In this document: positions 5,130 through 8,916 of the stretch, in pieces
Numbering within the stretch: position 1 is the first letter of the stretch
Layout: each line of letters begins with the position of its first letter
From: Leptolyngbyaceae cyanobacterium M65_K2018_010
GTDB lineage: Bacteria; Cyanobacteriota; Cyanobacteriia; Phormidesmidales; Phormidesmidaceae
DNA length: 8,916 nt
Assembly (NCBI GenBank): GCA_015295885.1
Contig: DVEE01000095.1
Coordinates: 1-8,916, forward strand
Direction of reading: 5' to 3'
Position numbers and translations under genes: made by a program
Notes under the pieces: model-generated
What the model saw: only the letters and a program-made list of their open reading frames with translations
Told to the model about the DNA's origin: nothing
The model's database searches: none

Positions 5130-6110
5130 CTAGAACAACACCTGAATGTCCAACAGATAGGCATCGGTGAAATAGGGTTCCCCTGCCAGCATCGCCGGTT
5201 CTAACTGAACCTGCTGCGGCACAATGCAGCGGATCAACTGATCCAAGGCCGGATTACCCGTACCTTGCACGACCTGAACAAAGGAAATCGCCCCATTGGG
5301 TTGCACATGGAGTTGCAACTGAACCGTAGCCTTGACTCCTGCACTTGCGATCGCCGCCAGGTTTTCTACACCGCACACCGAGAGCCAGGGCTGCACACTA
5401 ATGCTGGCGTTGCTCACTAATCGAGGGGGCACATCGGGTAAATCCCGTCCGTAGGGGGCCGGTTGGATGCCCCTCGGCACCAATTGCCCGGATCCGCTAT
5501 CTAGATGGGGAGCGGGAGATTCTGGCTCAGCGGCGGCGGGGGGCCAGTCTGCCGGCGGCGCCGTAACCATCGGGGGGGACGGGGCCACCGATCCATCCGT
5601 GGGCGGCTCAGTCACCGCTGGAGCTGGAGGAGGCAGGACCGGGGCGGGGGGGGAAGCAACCTGGGGCTGTTGCGGAGGCGGGATGGGTTCAGGCGGCAAA
5701 GGCCGGGGCAGGGGGGGCGAAAGGGGGCTGGGAGCTACCGGCTCTGGCGCCGTGGAGGGAAACTCAGGAACCGGCGGGACGATCCTGGGCAGACCATCTG
5801 ACCTGGGTGGGATGGGCGCTGGGGTAGGGACTGGGGATTCAGTCGCGCGGGCAGGGGAGGGCGATCCCTCGGTCCATGGGGGATCCCCCCCAGACTGGTC
5901 AGGCCCTTGGGGGTCAGAGCCAGGGGCTAACAGTTGAATAGGAATGGGCGGTTCCACCCACTCCGCTGGGGCCTGAGTGGTCATCATCAGCGGCCTCAGG
6001 CCTAGCCACATCACCCCATGGGCCAGAACGGAGGCGATCGCGGCCAGCGGCCACAGGGCTTTAGGGTCTTGGTAAGATTCAACCCGGGTTAGAAATGAGG
6101 CGGGAGACAT
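5130..6110 (-). CDS. TonB-like energy transducer with proline-rich linker
   Basis: 326 residues from ATG 6108-6110; an upstream TTG (6153-6155) would add 15 residues and is less likely. Three parts are seen. Residues 18-43 (ALWPLAAIASVLAHGVMWLG) form one inner-membrane anchor after a short cytoplasmic N-terminus. Residues 44-230 are an extreme Pro/Ala/Ser-rich linker able to span the periplasm. Residues 235-326 form a small alpha/beta domain like the TonB/TolA C-terminus, with VKATVQLQLHVQPNGAISFV and VVQGTGNPALD and a final hydrophobic strand DIQVLF. TonB passes energy from the ExbB/ExbD motor to outer-membrane transporters of iron chelates or cobalamin; no exbB, exbD or receptor gene is in the window. 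The only two Cys, Cys246 and Cys295, both lie in the C-terminal domain and could form a disulfide. The reading is by architecture rather than close sequence match; a TolA-like or other periplasmic linker role is possible. Confidence 0.75.
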   Translation of the reverse strand: MSPASFLTRVESYQDPKALWPLAAIASVLAHGVMWLGLRPLMMTTQAPAEWVEPPIPIQLLAPGSDPQGPDQSGGDPPWTEGSPSPARATESPVPTPAPIPPRSDGLPRIVPPVPEFPSTAPEPVAPSPLSPPLPRPLPPEPIPPPQQPQVASPPAPVLPPPAPAVTEPPTDGSVAPSPPMVTAPPADWPPAAAEPESPAPHLDSGSGQLVPRGIQPAPYGRDLPDVPPRLVSNASISVQPWLSVCGVENLAAIASAGVKATVQLQLHVQPNGAISFVQVVQGTGNPALDQLIRCIVPQQVQLEPAMLAGEPYFTDAYLLDIQVLF

Positions 6111-6197
6111 GGAATACTCGATTAAGCTAGAAGGATAAGGGCTGCAATTCCCCAAACCAGGTTAAACAAAAGCGTTGACGACCCATTGGCACCATCC

Positions 6198-6875
6198 ATG
6201 ACTGACAGCCTCTGCCATCCTGCACTGCCCACCCTATCCCCAGCGGGTGTACCCACCTCCCCCGGGGAACCCCTGCTCCGGCCAAGGATTCGGCCCGCCC
6301 AACTCGCCGATATCCCCCCCCTCACCGAGTTATTGGCCAGTAGTTTCTATGATTGCACCGGTTGGAAATATTGGGTCTACCCAGTGATTAAATTCGGCAT
6401 TCAGGCGGATCTGAGACAGCGCCTATACTCTGAAAAAACCGACTATGCCTGTCTTACTGCCCTGGTCATCCCACCACCGGCAGCTCCCTCTCAGCCCTCA
6501 GCTCATCAACAGGTCGCTGGTACGGTAGAAGTCTCCCAACGGCAGGCTTGGCCCTGGCAGGGAATTCGCTCTAACTATGCCTATATTTCTAACCTAGCGG
6601 TCGCCCCACCCTTTAGAAGGCAGGGGATTGCCGCGCAGTTGCTAGCCGCCTGCGAGGCCCTAGCCATCACCTGGGAAATGGAGGATCTCTTGCTCCATGT
6701 CATGGAAGACAACCTGGCAGCCTGCAAACTCTACCGTCGAGCTGGGTTTAACCTTTTTCAAGCCGAAGCCACACCCCTCACCGGCTTAGGACTACAACCC
6801 CGCCGATTGCTCATGCACAAGCGGCTCGGCCGGCCAACGTCTAACTTCAGTTCCCCTGCAGGCGAGCCCTCCTAA
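6198..6875 (+). CDS. GNAT family N-acetyltransferase
   Basis: 225 residues from ATG 6198; an in-frame TTG at 6186 is four codons earlier and less likely. The GNAT fold begins near residue 28 (LRPRIRPAQLADIPPLTELL). The acetyl-CoA-binding motif A is YAYISNLAVAPPFRRQGIAAQLL at 127-149, written in parts: YISNLAVAPPFR then RQGIAAQLL. Motif B is VMEDNLAACKLYRRAGF at 168-184. The first 25 residues and the last 20 are Pro/Ser-rich and probably flexible. A Pro/Ala/Ser/Gln insert at 91-106 sits between two strands. The family moves acetyl from acetyl-CoA to an amine on a small molecule or protein; the substrate is unknown. The start is divergent from the TonB-like gene, with 87 bases between starts, so the promoters must be packed in that gap. 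Confidence 0.85.
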   Translation: MTDSLCHPALPTLSPAGVPTSPGEPLLRPRIRPAQLADIPPLTELLASSFYDCTGWKYWVYPVIKFGIQADLRQRLYSEKTDYACLTALVIPPPAAPSQPSAHQQVAGTVEVSQRQAWPWQGIRSNYAYISNLAVAPPFRRQGIAAQLLAACEALAITWEMEDLLLHVMEDNLAACKLYRRAGFNLFQAEATPLTGLGLQPRRLLMHKRLGRPTSNFSSPAGEPS

Positions 6876-6881
6876 CGCCTA

Positions 6882-6924
6882 ACCCTAAACCCAGGCCTTT
6901 CCCGCTACCCATTTGGGCTAGGGT
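6882..6924 (+). terminator. Weak hairpin after the acetyltransferase gene
   Basis: ACCCTA (6882-6887) pairs with TAGGGT (6919-6924), and CCCA (6890-6893) with TGGG (6914-6917), around a 20-base loop. It starts seven bases after the stop codon. No T tract follows, so termination is only a possibility. Confidence 0.3.
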
Positions 6925-7073
6925 CAACAGGATTATGGTTCAGATTTTTCAGGAGCTTGTATCCTAAGCATAGGGCTGGGGGTTTGGAGGACAGTCTATA
7001 GTCCTTCCATTATCGCCATTGCCCTCACCAGGGATCGTCTCTGCCCAAAATTTACAAAACGTTCATGGGTTGA

Positions 7074-7099
7074 GCTAAGGAATTTATTTTTCCTTTAGC
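7074..7099. repeat. Imperfect inverted repeat upstream of the 192-residue protein gene
   Basis: GCTAAGGAA (7074-7082) pairs with TTCC-T-TTAGC (7090-7099) with one bulged base and a TTTATTT loop. It lies about 45 bases upstream of the -10-like hexamer, so it could be a protein-binding operator. As RNA it could be a hairpin, but no T tract follows. Confidence 0.35.
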
Positions 7100-7141
7100 A
7101 GAACCTAACAGTTGCCTCAAAAAGTTCCTGATCCAGTGCCC

Positions 7142-7147
7142 TACAAT
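7142..7147 (+). promoter_or_regulatory. Candidate -10 element TACAAT
   Basis: TACAAT matches the bacterial -10 consensus at five of six bases, 53 bases before the ATG at 7201. No good -35 lies at 16-18 bases; TTGCCT at 7112-7117 is 24 bases away, which is too far. An activator-dependent promoter, perhaps using the upstream inverted repeat, is one possible reading. Confidence 0.35.
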
Positions 7148-7200
7148 GTGAACGGTAGGATAGTCAGTCCGCTAGGAATTTTCACCTTAGTTTGGCGGCA

Positions 7201-7779
7201 ATGAGCCAGGGTTTTGAGTCAGGTATTTCAGGACAGTCCTTTGGAGAGGTTTTATTCACCTCTGAGGGGCGTTTGTCTATTCCCTCGCCATCCCTAGACA
7301 CCTGGTTTACCCATCGCTACGCCTCTTTATCCTCTGGAGGTGTGGATACGGAATCCCTTGAGGATGAAGATATTCTAGACAAAATTCGCGGCCAAGACCT
7401 TTGGATTGTCAATAGTCGTCGTCGCAATGGCCTCATTATCCATAAAGAGTTTTACACCGAGTTTGCTGGCCCTGGGGCGGCCATCGGTGGGGGATTGGAT
7501 ACGGATTGCAGAAGGGTAATTCCCCTGGGGAGTCTATCGCTGCTTCAGCCCACCTCCCTTGAAGAACAGCAAAAAGCCCTGAAAATTCGCCTCCAGTGGG
7601 TGCGGCTGACTCAGAACTTCACCGACAAGCCCATCCCCACGGACCGGGCCCGGATGATTCTGGAACAGTTTAAAAGTTACTTTGACCAAAGCATTGTCGA
7701 TCAGGTTCCCGATGAGGCCTTTGCTCTTTTGGTGGGTGTGCTACCCCACACGGTGCGGCGGGCCAGGGCTTTAATCTAG
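7201..7779 (+). CDS. Unrecognised soluble protein, 192 residues
   Basis: ATG 7201 is preferred; a TTG at 7192 would add three residues, and neither has a strong ribosome site. I do not recognise the family. Residues 1-30 are Gly/Ser-rich and likely flexible. Then come SLDTWFTHRY (31-40), an acidic stretch ESLEDEDILDKIRGQD (51-66), and a strand-like WIVNSRRRNGLIIHKEFY (68-85). The C-terminal half, 119-192, reads as mostly helical: SLEEQQKALKIRLQWVRLTQ, then ILEQFKSYFDQSIVDQVPDE (153-172), and a hydrophobic end FALLVGVLPHTVRRARALI. There is no signal peptide or membrane segment, and one Cys (103). The composition and codon use look native and the frame is clean, so the gene is very probably real. 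It stands alone, with its own long upstream region and no co-directional neighbour nearby, giving no context for function. Confidence 0.8.
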   Translation: MSQGFESGISGQSFGEVLFTSEGRLSIPSPSLDTWFTHRYASLSSGGVDTESLEDEDILDKIRGQDLWIVNSRRRNGLIIHKEFYTEFAGPGAAIGGGLDTDCRRVIPLGSLSLLQPTSLEEQQKALKIRLQWVRLTQNFTDKPIPTDRARMILEQFKSYFDQSIVDQVPDEAFALLVGVLPHTVRRARALI

Positions 7780-7790
7780 GGCTTTAATCT
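7765..7790 (+). repeat. Tandem 13-base duplication across a stop codon
   Basis: The unit GGGCTTTAATCTA occurs twice in a row. The first copy carries the last codons and the stop of the 192-residue protein gene; the second follows directly. It looks like a small slippage duplication. Confidence 0.7.
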
Positions 7791-8037
7791 AATCTGGCCA
7801 TGGCGGTCCCCCGTCGGATCGGGTATGGCAGAAACCCAGCTAAATCGGCACCCCCGGCCTCTCGTATATCTCCGGCCAGTGTGTCCAGCCAGCGACAACC
7901 GCTCTAGGGCGCGTCATCCATGGGAAGTGAAATCCTCGGCATACCCAAGTTGCGCGCCCGCCTTGATTAACCAGGCTAGGGGCGGTCTCGATGGGTGCAA
8001 CAGGATTTCAGCTTGAATAATGACAACCCCTAGCGCT
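7780..8037. other. Intergenic region between two convergent genes, nothing clear
   Basis: 258 bases between the stops of the 192-residue protein gene and hisC. It begins with the second copy of a 13-base duplication. A 63-codon plus frame at 7825-8016 is rich in Arg and Pro, lacks a good ribosome site and is probably chance. I see no clear terminator hairpin. Confidence 0.5.
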
Positions 8038-8916
8038 TTACCGCCGCAGCTCCGATTGCAAATGGGCCAGGGTGCGTCGATTCTCGGCGGGGGTGCCAAT
8101 GGTAATCCGTAGACCGCCACCGGTATGCCGAATCAGGGTGCCCTGGGCTTTCAAGTGGTGAAACCAAGCTTCCAGTTCCTCGGCCATCGAGCCCTGGGGC
8201 TGGGTCGGTCGAGTGTACACAAAGTTGGCTAGGCTAGGCCAGACATGGAAGGGCGTTTGCTGGGCCATGGCCCGGACTAACCAGTCCCGTTGTTGCTGAA
8301 TTTCAGGAATCACAGCCAGCAACTCCTGACGGTGGGCCAAGGCTAGTCTAGCGGCCGCTTGGGTGGCACTGGGCAGGTTATAGGGCAGACGCACCTTCTC
8401 TAGGGCCTCAATCAGCGCTGGGTGAGCTACCCCATAACCCACCCGATAGGCGGCCAAGCGAAAGGCCTTGGAGAAAGTTCTTAACACCACCCAATTCGGT
8501 TGGTGCAGCACGGTCCCTACCGTAGTGTGCTGGCTAAATTCAAAGTAGGCTTCGTCGATGACCACCAGAATATGATCGGGCAGAGCTTGCAACCAGGCCA
8601 ACTCGGCCTCTGTCAGACCGTTGGCGGTAGGCGAGTTGGGATGCACCATGAACACCACCCGTACCGGCTGGCCCTGGGGTTGCTCTAGGGCTCGCTGGGC
8701 CGCCCCCAGATCGACGGCAAAGTCTTCTTCATGGCGGCCTACGGTCACCACTGGAATCCCCAAGCTGCGGGCTAGGATGGCGTACATGGAAAAGGTTGGA
8801 TGAGCCACTAACACCGAGCCCGCCCCCCCCACACAGGTGGCAATCAACAGAGAGCGAATCAGTTCGTCGGAACCGTTGCCAAGGGCGATGTTCTCCTCAG
8901 CTAAGGGTTGGGGGAG
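8038..8916 (-). CDS. hisC: Histidinol-phosphate aminotransferase, start outside window
   Basis: The frame is open from the right edge to the stop at 8038-8040, giving 292 visible residues; about 60-75 N-terminal residues are missing. The PLP enzyme converts imidazole-acetol phosphate and glutamate to histidinol phosphate and 2-oxoglutarate in histidine synthesis. Fold-type I aminotransferase signatures are in order, numbered from the edge: IALGNGSDELIRSL (10-23, phosphate-binding region), VAHPTFSMYAILA (37-49), HPNSPTANG (92-100), VIDEAYFEF (119-127, with the PLP-ring Asp and Tyr), TFSKAFRLAAYRVGYG (147-162, Lys150 forming the Schiff base) and GLRITIGTPAENRRT near the end with the substrate-binding Arg. 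The TTG at 8847 is internal, since family sequence continues upstream. FSKAF followed by RLA rather than GLA or GLG is a variation, not a defect. Other HisC-like aminotransferases act on phenylalanine or cobalamin precursors, but the motif set favours HisC. Confidence 0.92.
   Translation of the reverse strand, partial: LPQPLAEENIALGNGSDELIRSLLIATCVGGAGSVLVAHPTFSMYAILARSLGIPVVTVGRHEEDFAVDLGAAQRALEQPQGQPVRVVFMVHPNSPTANGLTEAELAWLQALPDHILVVIDEAYFEFSQHTTVGTVLHQPNWVVLRTFSKAFRLAAYRVGYGVAHPALIEALEKVRLPYNLPSATQAAARLALAHRQELLAVIPEIQQQRDWLVRAMAQQTPFHVWPSLANFVYTRPTQPQGSMAEELEAWFHHLKAQGTLIRHTGGGLRITIGTPAENRRTLAHLQSELRR

Larger units (their letters stand above)
6876..7200. other. 325-base non-coding region upstream of the unrecognised 192-residue protein gene
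   Basis: No gene is seen. The left end holds the weak hairpin described separately. The middle and right parts are more A+T-rich than the surrounding genes (AAAATTTACAAAAC near 7047 and AATTTATTTTTCC near 7081). They contain an imperfect stem-loop at 7074-7099 and a good -10-like TACAAT at 7142-7147. The long, partly A+T-rich upstream region suggests a regulated promoter for the downstream gene. Confidence 0.5.

Noticed and set aside
5467..5937. 156-codon Gly-rich plus-strand frame
   Set aside because: It is the antisense of the proline-rich linker of the TonB-like gene; Pro codons read backwards give Gly, and no stops arise by composition.
3640..7926. 13-base repeat GTCATCCATGGGA at about 3639 and 7911
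   Set aside because: One shared 13-mer in a 9-kb window is near chance expectation and has no common context.
7825..8016. 63-codon plus-strand frame before hisC
   Set aside because: Arg/Pro-rich, weak ribosome site, no family likeness.
1..8916. CRISPR array, insertion sequence or prophage
   Set aside because: No regularly spaced repeats, transposase, integrase or phage-type genes are seen.

Overview
The window looks like chromosomal DNA from a cyanobacterium of moderately high G+C. The main sign is eight exact copies of GCGATCGC, the HIP1 octamer, where about 0.1 would be expected by chance. Several protein families of cyanobacterial type agree with this: a CCA-adding enzyme C-terminus, a TonB-like protein with a proline-rich linker, and a very basic 59-residue protein. 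I could not go below phylum. No rRNA, tRNA, CRISPR array, transposase or phage gene is visible.

Layout. 1-504 (+) is the 3' end of a CCA tRNA nucleotidyltransferase gene. 570-1935 (-) is a two-gene unit: a phosphoribosyltransferase followed by an alpha/beta hydrolase of dienelactone-hydrolase type, overlapping by 125 bases in different frames. Divergent from it, 2219-3223 (+) encodes a ribose-phosphate pyrophosphokinase of a divergent branch. A possible 43-residue basic protein (3220-3351, -) meets its 3' end tail to tail at a strong palindrome. 3352-3814 is a long, hairpin-rich non-coding stretch upstream of a 59-residue protein (3815-3994, +). Then, on the minus strand, come an FAD-dependent, renalase-like oxidoreductase (4001-5068) and a TonB-like periplasm-spanning protein (5130-6110). 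A GNAT acetyltransferase (6198-6875, +) is divergent from these. After a 325-base non-coding gap, partly A+T-rich, lies an unrecognised soluble 192-residue protein (7201-7779, +). The window closes with the C-terminal four fifths of histidinol-phosphate aminotransferase (8038-8916, -), whose start is off the edge.

How the genes may work together. The most coherent unit is 1111-3223. A PRPP-making enzyme faces a PRPP-type phosphoribosyltransferase across a 283-base divergent control region, and the transferase is translationally tied to a serine hydrolase. This suggests a ribose-phosphate or nucleotide side pathway whose substrate is unknown; the link is inferred from families and position only. 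The other genes look like independent housekeeping or accessory functions (tRNA maturation, histidine synthesis, redox, envelope transport).

Main oddities: the out-of-frame tail on the phosphoribosyltransferase, a possible leader peptide before the pyrophosphokinase, the small basic ORF with a near-perfect ribosome site, and the structured gap at 3352-3814.
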